Program-made: the position numbers and the translations under genes
Part shown: positions 42,373 to 50,393 of the stretch, in pieces
How positions within the stretch are numbered: position 1 is the first letter of the stretch
How the letters are laid out: each line of letters opens with the position of its first letter
From: Nocardioides exalbidus
Lineage (GTDB): Bacteria > Actinomycetota > Actinomycetes > Propionibacteriales > Nocardioidaceae
Reading direction: 5' to 3'
DNA length: 64,000 bases
Assembly: GCF_900105585.1 (NCBI RefSeq)
Contig: NZ_FNRT01000002.1
Location: 2,914,001-2,978,000, forward strand
The notes under the pieces: model-generated
The model's input: the letters and a program-made list of their open reading frames with translations, nothing else
Told to the model about the DNA's origin: nothing
The model's database searches: none

Positions 42373-42786
42373 TCAGAGCTCTGCACCCGTCATTCCCGCA
42401 GCGACCGCCGACGAGACCGTGAAGCGGACGCGGAAGCGCCCCTCCGTCGATCCGGCCGACGCGTCCTGCGCCATCGTGTCGAGCACCTGCCAGGCGAAGC
42501 TCTCGGTGTCGAGCTCGGGGTCGTCCATCGCCTCGGTCTCGAGGGAGACGGTCATCGAGCCCCGGCCGAACCAGAACTGCGCGACCAGGTCGGTGCCGGG
42601 GTCGGCGGCCGGGATGACGAGCGCGCTCGCCTCGCCGATCGCGATCCGCAGGTCCTCGATGTCGTCGATGGTGAAGTCCAGGCGCGCGGCGAGGCCGGCC
42701 GCCGTCGTGCGGACGATGGTGGCGTAGGCACCCTCTGCGGGAAGTCGGAGCTCGACGTCGGCGCGGTTCCCGTGGTCTTCTGCCAT
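42373..42786 (-). CDS. RsbW-like anti-sigma factor (GHKL ATPase)
   Basis: A 137-residue protein with the GHKL N-box sequence IDDIEDLRIAIGEASALVIPAADPG. It should bind and inhibit the adjacent SigB-type factor. No anti-anti-sigma (RsbV) gene is present beside it. The ATG has a nearby GAGG; a TAGGGT on the minus strand at about 42833 could be its -10, giving a leader of roughly 40 bases. Confidence 0.85.
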   Translation of the reverse strand: MAEDHGNRADVELRLPAEGAYATIVRTTAAGLAARLDFTIDDIEDLRIAIGEASALVIPAADPGTDLVAQFWFGRGSMTVSLETEAMDDPELDTESFAWQVLDTMAQDASAGSTEGRFRVRFTVSSAVAAGMTGAEL

Positions 42787-42845
42787 CTGCCTCAACGTCT
42801 CCGTCCTCCGAGCCTGGTCAATGGCCCACACCCTAGGTCATGCGA

Positions 42846-42879
42846 ACGCCGCGCCGGTCCAGACGGACCGACGCGGCGT
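42846..42879 (-). terminator. hairpin downstream of sodN (distal)
   Basis: Arms of 15 bases (ACGCCGCGCCGGTCC with GGACCGACGCGGCGT) pair with one mismatch around a 4-base loop. No T-run follows. Confidence 0.65.
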
Positions 42880-42905
42880 GCGGGGCAAGGGAGCGGAGCA
42901 GCGAG

Positions 42906-42929
42906 CTGCTCAGGAGAAGACCTGAGCAG
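42906..42929 (-). terminator. hairpin downstream of sodN (proximal)
   Basis: CTGCTCAGG and CCTGAGCAG form a perfect 9-base stem with a 6-base loop, 22 bases after the sodN stop. Together with the distal hairpin it probably ends or stabilises the sodN transcript. Confidence 0.6.
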
Positions 42930-42950
42930 TCGCGACGCCGTCGCGCCTGT

Positions 42951-43352
42951 TCAGGCCTTCTTCGTCTCCCAGAAGATCTCGGCGATCTCGTCGATCTTGG
43001 CGAGGAGCTGGTCGGCGACCTCGGCGTCCATCGTGCCCTTGGTGCCGGTGGCACCGGCGAGCTTGGTCGCCTCGTTGACCAGCGTGTGGAGCTGGGGGTA
43101 CTTCTCGAAGTGCGGGGGCTTGAAGTAGTCGGTCCACAGCACCCACAGGTGGTGCTTGACCAACTCGGAGCGCTGCTCCTTGATCAGGACCGCACGGGTG
43201 CGGAAGTCGGGGTCGTCGCTGTCGTTGACCTTGGCGATGACCGCCTTGATCGACTCGGCCTCGATGCGCGCCTGGGCGGGGTCGTAGACACCGCAGGGAA
43301 GGTCGCAGTGGGCCGAGACCTCGACGGTCGGGGCGAGCAGGTGGCGAAGCAT
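42951..43352 (-). CDS. sodN: SodN, nickel superoxide dismutase precursor
   Basis: A 133-residue precursor. The nickel hook HCDLPCGVYDP begins at residue 15, so cleavage after Ala14 exposes His1 with Cys2 and Cys6 as ligands. The rest is the usual four-helix bundle. The processing protease gene lies divergently next door. A GAGAGG site precedes the ATG, 7 bases upstream. In Streptomyces the gene is nickel-controlled through Nur; no operator was identified here. Confidence 0.96.
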   Translation of the reverse strand: MLRHLLAPTVEVSAHCDLPCGVYDPAQARIEAESIKAVIAKVNDSDDPDFRTRAVLIKEQRSELVKHHLWVLWTDYFKPPHFEKYPQLHTLVNEATKLAGATGTKGTMDAEVADQLLAKIDEIAEIFWETKKA

Positions 43353-43406
43353 CAATGTTCCTCTCGATCGGGAAGCTGGACGTCTGCTGCGACACTACTC
43401 CGCGTG

Positions 43407-43760
43407 ATGCGGGGTCGGATCCGGGGTCTCGCCCCGTGGGGTGGTGCCCGCGTGCGGGGTCGCTCGATGCTCCCCACGCTCCGCGAGGGCGACCTGCTCC
43501 TCGTGCGGTACGCCGCCCGCGCGAGGCCGGGCGACCTCGTCGTCGCCCGCTTCGTCGACGGCACCGTCGCGGTCAAGCGCGCGGTCGAGAGGCGGCGTAC
43601 GCGCCAGGGGGAGACGGGGTGGTGGCTGCTCAGCGACAACCCGGACGAGGGTGTCGACTCGCGCCACCGTGGGGTGGTCGGGGACGACGCGGTGCTGGCC
43701 GTCGTACGCCTGCGGGTGTGGCCCTCACCACGCGTGGGACGGCAGCTGCGGCACCCCTGA
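43407..43760 (+). CDS. sodX: SodX, nickel-SOD maturation protease (S26 family)
   Basis: A 117-residue signal-peptidase-like protease without a membrane anchor. The catalytic Ser is in RGRSMLPTLREGD and the Lys in TVAVKRAVERR. It removes the N-terminal leader of SodN. The 54-base divergent spacing with sodN is the usual arrangement. GTG at 43404 is an equivalent alternative start. Confidence 0.93.
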   Translation: MRGRIRGLAPWGGARVRGRSMLPTLREGDLLLVRYAARARPGDLVVARFVDGTVAVKRAVERRRTRQGETGWWLLSDNPDEGVDSRHRGVVGDDAVLAVVRLRVWPSPRVGRQLRHP

Positions 43761-43780
43761 GCTGTGCCAGTATCGCCCGC

Positions 43781-44953
43781 ATGGCTTCGCACCCGCACTC
43801 CGGCGATCCCGTGTTCGACCTGCACGTCGGCGGCAAGATGGAGACCGTCTCGACGGTCGCCCTCACCGGCCCCGACGAGCTGTCCCTCGCCTACACCCCC
43901 GGCGTGGCGCGTGTCTGCGAGGCCATCGCCGCCGACCCGTCGATGACGCAGCACTACACGTGGGTGCCCAACACCGTCGCGATCGTCACCGATGGCACCG
44001 CCGTGCTCGGCCTCGGCGACATCGGCCCGGCCGCCGCGATGCCGGTGATGGAGGGCAAGGCCGTGCTCTTCAAGCAGTTCGGCGGCGTCGACGCCGTGCC
44101 GATCTGCCTCGACACCACCGACGTCGAGGAGATCATCGAGACGGTGGTGCGGCTCGCGCCCAGCTTCGGCGGCGTCAACCTCGAGGACATCTCCGCACCG
44201 CGCTGCTTCGAGATCGAGGCGCGGCTCAAGGAGCGCCTCGACATCCCCGTCTTCCACGACGACCAGCACGGCACCGCCGTGGTGGCCCTCGCGGCGCTGA
44301 CCAACGCCCTGCGCCTCACGGGTCGCGACGCGGCGACGGTGCGCGTGGTCGTCCAGGGTGCCGGCGCCGCCGGCGTCGCCGTGGCCCGGATCCTGCTCGA
44401 GGCGGGGGTGCGCGACATCGCCGTGCTCGACCGGCAGGGCGTGCTCAACTCCGAGCGCTCCGACCTCACGGCTGTGAAGGCCGCGCTGGCCCGCGACACG
44501 GCCGACGTGTTCGGCCGGCGCGGCACGCTCGCCGACGTGATGGCCGGCGCCGACGTCTACATCGGCGTCTCCGGCGGCCAGGTGCCCGAGGAGATCGTGG
44601 CCTCGATGGCCGACGACGCGATCATCTTCGGCCTCGCCAACCCGACACCCGAGGTGCACCCCGACCTGGCCCACAAGTACGCCCGCGTCGTGGCCACCGG
44701 CCGCTCGGACTTCCCGAACCAGATCAACAACGTCCTCGCCTTCCCCGGCATCTTCCGCGGCGCCTTCGACGTGCACGCCACCGCCATCACCGAGGGCATG
44801 AAGGTCGCCGCCGCCACTGCGCTCGCCGAGCTCGTGGGCGACGGCCTCAGCGAGGACCTGGTCATCCCGTCGCCCTTCGACCCCCGCGTCCCCGGCGCTG
44901 TTCGCGAGGCCGTCTCCGCCGCTGCCCGCGCAGACGGGGTCGCCCGCCGCTGA
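43781..44953 (+). CDS. NAD(P)-dependent malic enzyme
   Basis: A 390-residue small-type malic enzyme that decarboxylates malate to pyruvate. Motifs: LAYTPGVARVCEAI (catalytic Tyr), GDIGPAAAMPVMEGKAVLFK (Lys), FHDDQHGTAVVALAAL (metal ligands) and VVQGAGAAGVAVARILL (nucleotide fold). It lacks the phosphotransacetylase domain found in longer homologues. It follows sodX by 20 bases, perhaps by chance. Confidence 0.93.
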   Translation: MASHPHSGDPVFDLHVGGKMETVSTVALTGPDELSLAYTPGVARVCEAIAADPSMTQHYTWVPNTVAIVTDGTAVLGLGDIGPAAAMPVMEGKAVLFKQFGGVDAVPICLDTTDVEEIIETVVRLAPSFGGVNLEDISAPRCFEIEARLKERLDIPVFHDDQHGTAVVALAALTNALRLTGRDAATVRVVVQGAGAAGVAVARILLEAGVRDIAVLDRQGVLNSERSDLTAVKAALARDTADVFGRRGTLADVMAGADVYIGVSGGQVPEEIVASMADDAIIFGLANPTPEVHPDLAHKYARVVATGRSDFPNQINNVLAFPGIFRGAFDVHATAITEGMKVAAATALAELVGDGLSEDLVIPSPFDPRVPGAVREAVSAAARADGVARR

Positions 44954-44986
44954 TGGCCCGGCGGGCCACTGGGCCGCCGCACCCGA

Positions 44987-45334
44987 TCAGCGAGCCTGCA
45001 TCTCCCACGCGAGGTCGATCGCCCGGCGCACGGCAGGAGCCTCTGCCCGGTCGAGGTAGGCCTCGACCTTGTGATGGGCCTCCATCCGAGGAGGCACCCC
45101 GAAGCTGTCCGGATGCTTCCTGAGGAGGGCCTCACGCCTGTCCAGCGGGACCCGGACCACCAGGGTGCTCGCGTCGGACAGGCGCGCGACCAAGCGGTCG
45201 TCGACGTACCACGCCGGACGCGACTCCGTTCCCTTGCGCTTGACGCGCGGGAGCGACTCCAGGTAGTCACCAGCCTCCTCGGGAGTCACGTCAGCAGGAT
45301 AGACACCGGTGCGCGCCGGGTTAGTGTGCGGCAT
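44987..45334 (-). CDS. MmcQ/YjbR family protein
   Basis: A 115-residue protein of the CyaY-like MmcQ/YjbR fold with ESRPAWYVDDRLVARLSDASTLVVRVPLDRREALL and FGVPPRMEAHHKVEAYLDR. Family members are thought to bind DNA, but the function is not established. Its ATG overlaps the start codon of the divergent secreted protein gene by two bases. Confidence 0.8.
   Translation of the reverse strand: MPHTNPARTGVYPADVTPEEAGDYLESLPRVKRKGTESRPAWYVDDRLVARLSDASTLVVRVPLDRREALLRKHPDSFGVPPRMEAHHKVEAYLDRAEAPAVRRAIDLAWEMQAR
45322..45327 (+). promoter_or_regulatory. leaderless -10 element of the secreted propeller gene
   Basis: TAGTGT ends 5 bases before the ATG. It lies within the first codons of the divergent MmcQ/YjbR gene. 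Confidence 0.5.
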
Positions 45335-46565
45335 GTCTCGCGTGCGTGCCCTCGTGGCTGCTGTCTCGGTGGCGGTCGTCGCCACATTCCTCGTCCCCGC
45401 CGCCGTTGCCACGGCCGACGCACCCACGACCGGGTCACCCGGCTCGGACACCCGGACCTCCCGGGCTGCTGCAGCGACCGGATCCGTCCTCGGCTACCAG
45501 TGCGGGGAGGGGGTCTGCCTCGTCGACCCCGACGTGCCCGGCGCGCAACCCGTCGTCGTGGCCCCGGACGGACGGTTCGCAGGCGTCACCGCCGACGGGC
45601 GGACCGTGGCCTGGGTGCAGCCGGACGGGAACCTCGTCACCGCGCCCACCGCCGGTGGCGCACCGACGACCGTCTACACCGGTGCGGTCGGGTTCCAGCC
45701 GGTGATCTCCCCGGACGGTGGGTCGTTCCTGTGGCAGTTCGCCGTGCCGGTCAACGGCTTCTACTACACCTACCGGCTCGACGTGGCGACGCAGGACGTC
45801 TACGGGATCGCGGCGTGCTCCTGCACGGTGACGCACGGCTGGGCAGGTCCGACGCCCATCGGCGTCTTCCCCACCGACAACGGCCGGCCGAGCCGGATCT
45901 GCAAGCTCGACCGCAGCGGCGACTCGAGCTGCGTGGCAGTGCTCGTCTCCGAGACGCGCGGCCAGCTCGCCTTCCCGGACGGATCGGCCGACGGCCAGAC
46001 CTACGTGGCCTCCGTCGACGTCGGCGGCTCGGAGTTCGGCGGGGTCGACGGTCCGATCGCGCTGTTCAGCGCCGCCACCGGTGCGGTCGTCAAGGACCTC
46101 ACGTCCCACCCCAACGACGTCACGCCCACCTTGTCGCAGGAGGGCGATCGCGTCGCCTTCGAGCGCGACGACCAGATCGTCATCGTCGACGTGGCGACTG
46201 GGGCCGAGCGCGTCGTCGGCCCGGGTGTCTACCCGTCGTGGGGCGGCACCCGCAGCCAGCAGGGTGGCGACAACGCCGCCGCGTCGGTGCGAGGCACGTC
46301 GGTGAGGGTCAAGGCCGGGAAGATCAAGGTGAAGATCACCTGCGCCGGCCTGGGCGAGTGTGCCGGGAAGGCCACGCTGGGCAAGGGCAAGGCGGTGCTC
46401 GCGAAGAAGAGCTACGCGGTCGCCGCCGGCAGGACCGCCACCGTGAAGCTGAAGCTCACCAAGGCCGGCAGGCAGCGGTTCGCCCGCAACGGCAAGGTCA
46501 GGCTCACGCTGTCGCTCAGGGGCAACGGCACCACGGTCAGGAAGAAGCTGACCGTCCGCTACTGA
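45333..46565 (+). CDS. secreted beta-propeller-like protein
   Basis: The 410-residue protein has a signal peptide (residues 1-29, ending AVATA). Its middle shows TolB/PD40-like repeats (VVVAPDGRFAGVTADGRTVAWVQPDGNL; GFQPVISPDGGSFLWQF; PTLSQEGDRVAFERDDQIVIVD). The Lys-rich C-terminal beta domain with paired Cys (TCAGLGECAGKATLGKGKAVL) recurs in other secreted actinobacterial proteins. Ligand unknown. Confidence 0.78.
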   Translation: MSRVRALVAAVSVAVVATFLVPAAVATADAPTTGSPGSDTRTSRAAAATGSVLGYQCGEGVCLVDPDVPGAQPVVVAPDGRFAGVTADGRTVAWVQPDGNLVTAPTAGGAPTTVYTGAVGFQPVISPDGGSFLWQFAVPVNGFYYTYRLDVATQDVYGIAACSCTVTHGWAGPTPIGVFPTDNGRPSRICKLDRSGDSSCVAVLVSETRGQLAFPDGSADGQTYVASVDVGGSEFGGVDGPIALFSAATGAVVKDLTSHPNDVTPTLSQEGDRVAFERDDQIVIVDVATGAERVVGPGVYPSWGGTRSQQGGDNAAASVRGTSVRVKAGKIKVKITCAGLGECAGKATLGKGKAVLAKKSYAVAAGRTATVKLKLTKAGRQRFARNGKVRLTLSLRGNGTTVRKKLTVRY

Positions 46566-46590
46566 TCGGGAGGCCGCTCGGCCGCGCGAC

Positions 46591-47832
46591 TCAGAACCCG
46601 AACGACGGCTCCGGCTCGGCAGCAGTCCGCAGTGCGCGGGAGAGAGCGGCGTACGCGCCCGGGCGGTGCTCCTGCACGAGGCCCGCGCGGAGCAGGTTCG
46701 CGACCGAGCGCCCGAGGTGGCCTGCGCCCAGGACGGCCACGTCCAGCGAGGCGTCGGCCGGGGCGTCGACACGAGATGCCGTGCCCTCGCCGCCGGAGGC
46801 GACCAGCCGCCACCGGCCGGCGTTCCAGGGCGCGTGGCGGTCGGCGACCTCCACGACGACGTCGCAGTCGTCCTCGTAGGTCCGCTGCGACCACGCCGCC
46901 GACAGGTCGACGACGCGGATCCAGGTGCTGTCCCAGGTCTTCACGGTGCCCGTTCCGCGGGGGCCGCCGACCCAGTCGAGCACCGGGTCGTCGGTGGCGA
47001 CGGCCTCGACCTTGGTCGTCCCCATCAGGTCCAGGTCGACGAGGCGGCGGAGCAGGGCCAGCCGCGCGGCGGGTCCGCCGGTGAGCAGGCCCGCCGTGAC
47101 CGTGCCGGAGGGCCGGGCGTCGTCCCACTTGTGCTCGCGGCGGAACATGACCGCGCCCGTGTCGCGGCCGTCGCGGCGGGCGAAGAGGATGCGCCGGCGC
47201 TCCTTGTCACGCAGCTCGGCGTCGGACTCGGAGCCGAAGAGCCGGATGAAGTCGGAGGACCCGACGACCGTGCCGGGGGCGTCGGGCGCGTGGGCGAGCG
47301 CACAGTCGCGCCACCGGTCGGTCGCGCCCGGTGCCGAGCTGTCGACGAGGTGGGTCGTGGTGCCGGCGACCTCGTCCTCGAGGTGGGGAGCGGTGAAGGT
47401 GGTGCCGCGGCCCAGGTGCACCTGCAGCTGGAGCGCTGCCATGCCGTAGCCGAAGCGTCCGTAGATGCCCTGTTCGCTGGCGTGGAGGGCCGACAGGGCG
47501 AGCCCGGCGTCCCGCGTGCGGGCGAGGTGGTCGGCCATCATCGCGGACAGCACGCCGCGACGGCGTACGTCCGGATGCACCCCCACCCAGGTCAGTCCCG
47601 CGATCGGCACGAGCGCTCCGCCGGGCAGCGCGAGCTCCATCGGTCGCACGCCGTAGATCCCGCTGTGCCGGTCGTCCGGACCGTCGGGCAGGTCGACCAC
47701 GAAGCGTTGGTCCTCGGGGAGACCGAGCCGCAGGTGGTCGGCGTCGGCCTCGCCGACCTCCCCGAACCACACCAGCTGGTCGGTGGCCAGGAACCGGGCG
47801 GCGTCCTCGGACGGGCGTACGTCGATGCTCAC
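46591..47832 (-). CDS. Eis-like GNAT N-acetyltransferase
   Basis: A 413-residue protein with the Eis domain order: an N-terminal GNAT with WVGVHPDVRRRGVLSAMMADHL (acetyl-CoA loop), a second GNAT-like middle, a sterol-carrier-like C-terminal domain, and a terminal Phe carboxylate as in Eis. Mycobacterial Eis acetylates aminoglycosides and proteins. The GTG start has a GGAGGAAAGG site. Confidence 0.87.
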   Translation of the reverse strand: MSIDVRPSEDAARFLATDQLVWFGEVGEADADHLRLGLPEDQRFVVDLPDGPDDRHSGIYGVRPMELALPGGALVPIAGLTWVGVHPDVRRRGVLSAMMADHLARTRDAGLALSALHASEQGIYGRFGYGMAALQLQVHLGRGTTFTAPHLEDEVAGTTTHLVDSSAPGATDRWRDCALAHAPDAPGTVVGSSDFIRLFGSESDAELRDKERRRILFARRDGRDTGAVMFRREHKWDDARPSGTVTAGLLTGGPAARLALLRRLVDLDLMGTTKVEAVATDDPVLDWVGGPRGTGTVKTWDSTWIRVVDLSAAWSQRTYEDDCDVVVEVADRHAPWNAGRWRLVASGGEGTASRVDAPADASLDVAVLGAGHLGRSVANLLRAGLVQEHRPGAYAALSRALRTAAEPEPSFGF

Positions 47833-47889
47833 CGGGCCAGCCTTTCCTCCGTGCGAGGGACCTGCAACCGGTTAAGGAGGGCCACTCGC

Positions 47890-47895
47890 TAGGGT
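47890..47895 (+). promoter_or_regulatory. leaderless -10 element of the oxidoreductase gene
   Basis: TAGGGT ends 6 bases before the ATG. The intervening CGGAGG abuts the start codon and is too close to act as a ribosome site. Confidence 0.6.
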
Positions 47896-47901
47896 CGGAG
47901 G

Positions 47902-48870
47902 ATGTTCGCCGTCTACGCCGAGACCTTCTCCTTCGACGACCCGCTGAGCGGCCTGGTGGTGGGGGAGCGACCTGCCCCCGAGGCGCCGGACGGGTGGGCC
48001 ACGGTGACGGTGAAGGCGGCCAGCCTCAACCACCACGACCTCTGGTCGCTGCGCGGCGTCGGCCTGCGCGAGGAGGCGCTGCCGATGATCCTCGGCTGCG
48101 ACGCCGCCGGGCTCGACGAGGACGGCAACGAGGTCGTCGTGCACGGCGTGGTCGGTGACCCCGCGTGGACCGGTGAGGAGGCGGACGACCCGGGCCGCTC
48201 GCTGCTCTCCGAGCGCCACCAGGGCACGCTGGCCGACCAGGTGATCGTGCCGCGGCGCAACCTCGTGCCCAAGCCCGCGTCCCTCTCCTTCGAGGAGGCG
48301 GCCTGCCTGCCCACCGCCTGGCTGACCGCCTACCGGATGCTGTTCGTGCAGGGCGCGTGCAAGCCGGGTGAGACCGTGCTCGTGCAGGGCGCCGGCGGCG
48401 GCGTCGCCACCGCGCTGATCACCCTCGGCCGCGCCGCCGGCGTGCGCGTCCTCGCCACCAGTCGCGACGAGGCCAAGCGCGCCCGAGCCCTCGAGCTCGG
48501 CGCCCACGAGGTCTTCGAGTCCGGCGCCCGCCTGCCGGTGAAGGTCGACGCCGTGATGGAGACCGTCGGCAAGGCGACGTGGACCCACTCGATCAGGTCC
48601 CTGCGCCCCGGAGGACGGATCGTCATCAGCGGGACGACGTCGGGTCCCGATGTCGACGACGCCGGGCTCACGCACATCTTCTTCAAGCAGCTCTCGGTCA
48701 TCGGCTCCACGATGGGCACGCGCTCCGAGCTCGACGCCCTCGTGCGGTTCCTCGACGCGACCGGCGCCCGCCCGGTGCTCGACCGGGTGCTGCCGATGGA
48801 GCAGGCCCGCGAGGGCTTCGAGGCGATGGCCCAGGGCGACCTGTTCGGCAAGGTCGTCTTCACCCGATGA
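47902..48870 (+). CDS. medium-chain dehydrogenase/quinone-oxidoreductase-like
   Basis: A 322-residue MDR protein. N-terminal GroES-like domain with KAASLNHHDLWSLRGVG and ILGCDAAG; Rossmann motif LVQGAGGGVATALITLGRAAG near 160. The zinc ligands of classical alcohol dehydrogenases are not evident, so a quinone or enoyl reductase is more likely. Overlaps the next SDR gene by 4 bases. Confidence 0.87.
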   Translation: MFAVYAETFSFDDPLSGLVVGERPAPEAPDGWATVTVKAASLNHHDLWSLRGVGLREEALPMILGCDAAGLDEDGNEVVVHGVVGDPAWTGEEADDPGRSLLSERHQGTLADQVIVPRRNLVPKPASLSFEEAACLPTAWLTAYRMLFVQGACKPGETVLVQGAGGGVATALITLGRAAGVRVLATSRDEAKRARALELGAHEVFESGARLPVKVDAVMETVGKATWTHSIRSLRPGGRIVISGTTSGPDVDDAGLTHIFFKQLSVIGSTMGTRSELDALVRFLDATGARPVLDRVLPMEQAREGFEAMAQGDLFGKVVFTR

Positions 48871-49568
48871 CGATGCGGCACGTCGTCACCGGCGCCGGGT
48901 CGGGCATCGGCCTCGCCCTGGCGCACCGGCTCGCCGACCGCGGCGACGACCTCGTCCTCGTGGCGCGCAGCCAGGGACGCGCGGACGACCTGAGCGGCAC
49001 GTTCCCACGGGCGCAGGTGCTCGTGGCCGACCTCGCCGACCCGGGCACTCTCAACGGCCTCGGCCGGCTGGTCGACGGCGGCGTCGACACGCTCCTGCAC
49101 GTCGCGGGCGTCGTCGAGCTCGCACCGGTCGAGCGGCTGCGCCTCGCCGACTGGGAGCAGCAGATCGCGGTCAACCTGACCGCGCCGGCCGTGCTCTGCC
49201 GCGAGCTGCTCCCGCAGCTGCGGGCCAGCGCCGGCACGGTGGTCTTCGTGAACTCGTCGGCCGGGCTGAGCGCGAGCGCCGACTGGTCGGCGTACGCCGC
49301 CTCGAAGTTCGGCCTGCGCGCCTTCGCCGACTCGCTGCGCGCCGAGGAGGTCGACCACGGCGTCCGCGTGAGCACGGTCTACCCGAGCCGCACCGCCACG
49401 CCGATGCAGGAGAAGGTGCACGAGCAGGAGGGGCGGACCTACGACTCCTCGCGGTGGATCAGCACCGACACGGTCGTCGACACGATCGTGCACGTGATCG
49501 ACCTGCCGGGGGACGCGACGATCCCCGACGTGACCGTACGTCCGGTGGTGCCGCGCCCGGGCACCTGA
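48867..49568 (+). CDS. short-chain dehydrogenase/reductase
   Basis: A 233-residue SDR: VTGAGSGIGLALAHRL, HVAGVVELAPVERL, FVNSSAGLSASADWSAYAASKFGLRAF (Ser-Tyr-Lys). Coupled to the preceding dehydrogenase (ATGA). It ends six bases before the convergent TetR gene. Substrate unknown. Confidence 0.88.
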   Translation: MTMRHVVTGAGSGIGLALAHRLADRGDDLVLVARSQGRADDLSGTFPRAQVLVADLADPGTLNGLGRLVDGGVDTLLHVAGVVELAPVERLRLADWEQQIAVNLTAPAVLCRELLPQLRASAGTVVFVNSSAGLSASADWSAYAASKFGLRAFADSLRAEEVDHGVRVSTVYPSRTATPMQEKVHEQEGRTYDSSRWISTDTVVDTIVHVIDLPGDATIPDVTVRPVVPRPGT

Positions 49569-49573
49569 CGGCC

Positions 49574-50245
49574 TCAGGTCGCCCAGGTCCCGCGCGAGCG
49601 CCAGTTGAGCGCGCCGACGAGCAGCATCCGCAGCTGGGTGCGGGCCTGCTCGAGCGTGCGCGCCTCGCCGTCGGGGTCCTCGACGAGGCGCTCGGCCATG
49701 GTGACCACGAACGACACGATGAGGTCGGCGAGCAGCCCGATGTCGGCGCTGGAGTACTGCTCGGCCGCTCCGCTGCGGGCGATGTCGGTCGCCAGCTCGC
49801 GGGTGATCAGCTCGATCTCGTGGCCGATCGCCTCGCGCACCCGGGGCGGTCCGGCGGTCCGCTCGCGCGCGATGAACTGGTAGTGCGAGCGGTTCTCCCG
49901 GACGTGCTGGGCCACGATCGGGAGCGAGCCGTCGATGAAGTCGGTGTACTCCGGTGCGTGCCGCCACACGTCGAGCAGCATCAGCCGCAACGAGCGGAAG
50001 CTCTCGTCGACGAGCGCGAGGCCGAGCAGCTCGAGCGAGCCGAAGTGCCGGTAGAACGCGGTCGGCACGACCCCGACCTGCTTGGCCACCTGTCGCAGCG
50101 AGATCGCCATCAGGTTCGAGTCGGCGGCCAGGGCGAGTGCGGCGTCGAGGATGGCGCGGCGGGTGCGTTCCTTGCGCTCCGCACGCGAGCCGCTCTCCTC
50201 GTCGTCGGCGGGGCGCGCGGCGTCGCCCGACCCCTCCCTGGTCAT
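49574..50245 (-). CDS. TetR-family regulator, probable FabR/DesT-like control of the desaturase
   Basis: The 223-residue protein carries the HTH LRQVAKQVGVVPTAFYRHFGSLELLGLALVDE and a ligand domain with RSHYQFIARERTAGPPRVREAI, typical of the FabR-like group that senses acyl-CoA saturation. It is divergent from the reductase/desaturase pair. The start is supported by TACCAT 6 bases upstream (50252-50257); an ATG at 50263 is less likely. Confidence 0.87.
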   Translation of the reverse strand: MTREGSGDAARPADDEESGSRAERKERTRRAILDAALALAADSNLMAISLRQVAKQVGVVPTAFYRHFGSLELLGLALVDESFRSLRLMLLDVWRHAPEYTDFIDGSLPIVAQHVRENRSHYQFIARERTAGPPRVREAIGHEIELITRELATDIARSGAAEQYSSADIGLLADLIVSFVVTMAERLVEDPDGEARTLEQARTQLRMLLVGALNWRSRGTWAT

Positions 50246-50251
50246 GTCGCG

Positions 50252-50257
50252 ATGGTA
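50252..50257 (-). promoter_or_regulatory. leaderless -10 element of the TetR gene
   Basis: TACCAT on the minus strand ends 6 bases before the ATG. Confidence 0.55.
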
Positions 50258-50360
50258 GGGCATCTCGACGCCCCACGGTGTTGGTGGACAACTGTGCACG
50301 CAAGTGCGGCGGATCACGCGAGGACCCATTGACTCCACGCCGTCCGAGGGTCATCGTTGA

Positions 50361-50376
50361 GTGAACAGCCGTTCAC
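50361..50376. promoter_or_regulatory. palindromic operator before the reductase/desaturase genes
   Basis: GTGAACAGCCGTTCAC: 6-base perfect half-sites with a 4-base centre, located 17 bases before the reductase ATG, between the promoter region and the GAGGAGG ribosome site. It resembles the GTGAAC...GTTCAC sites of DesT/FabR-type repressors. Confidence 0.7.
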
Positions 50377-50393
50377 CGAAGAGGAGGCAGGGG

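Noticed and set aside
43760..43781. Leaderless promoter for the malic enzyme gene
   Set aside because: The nearest hexamers (CAGTAT, TATCGC) do not match TANNNT at the spacing shared by the other thirteen genes.
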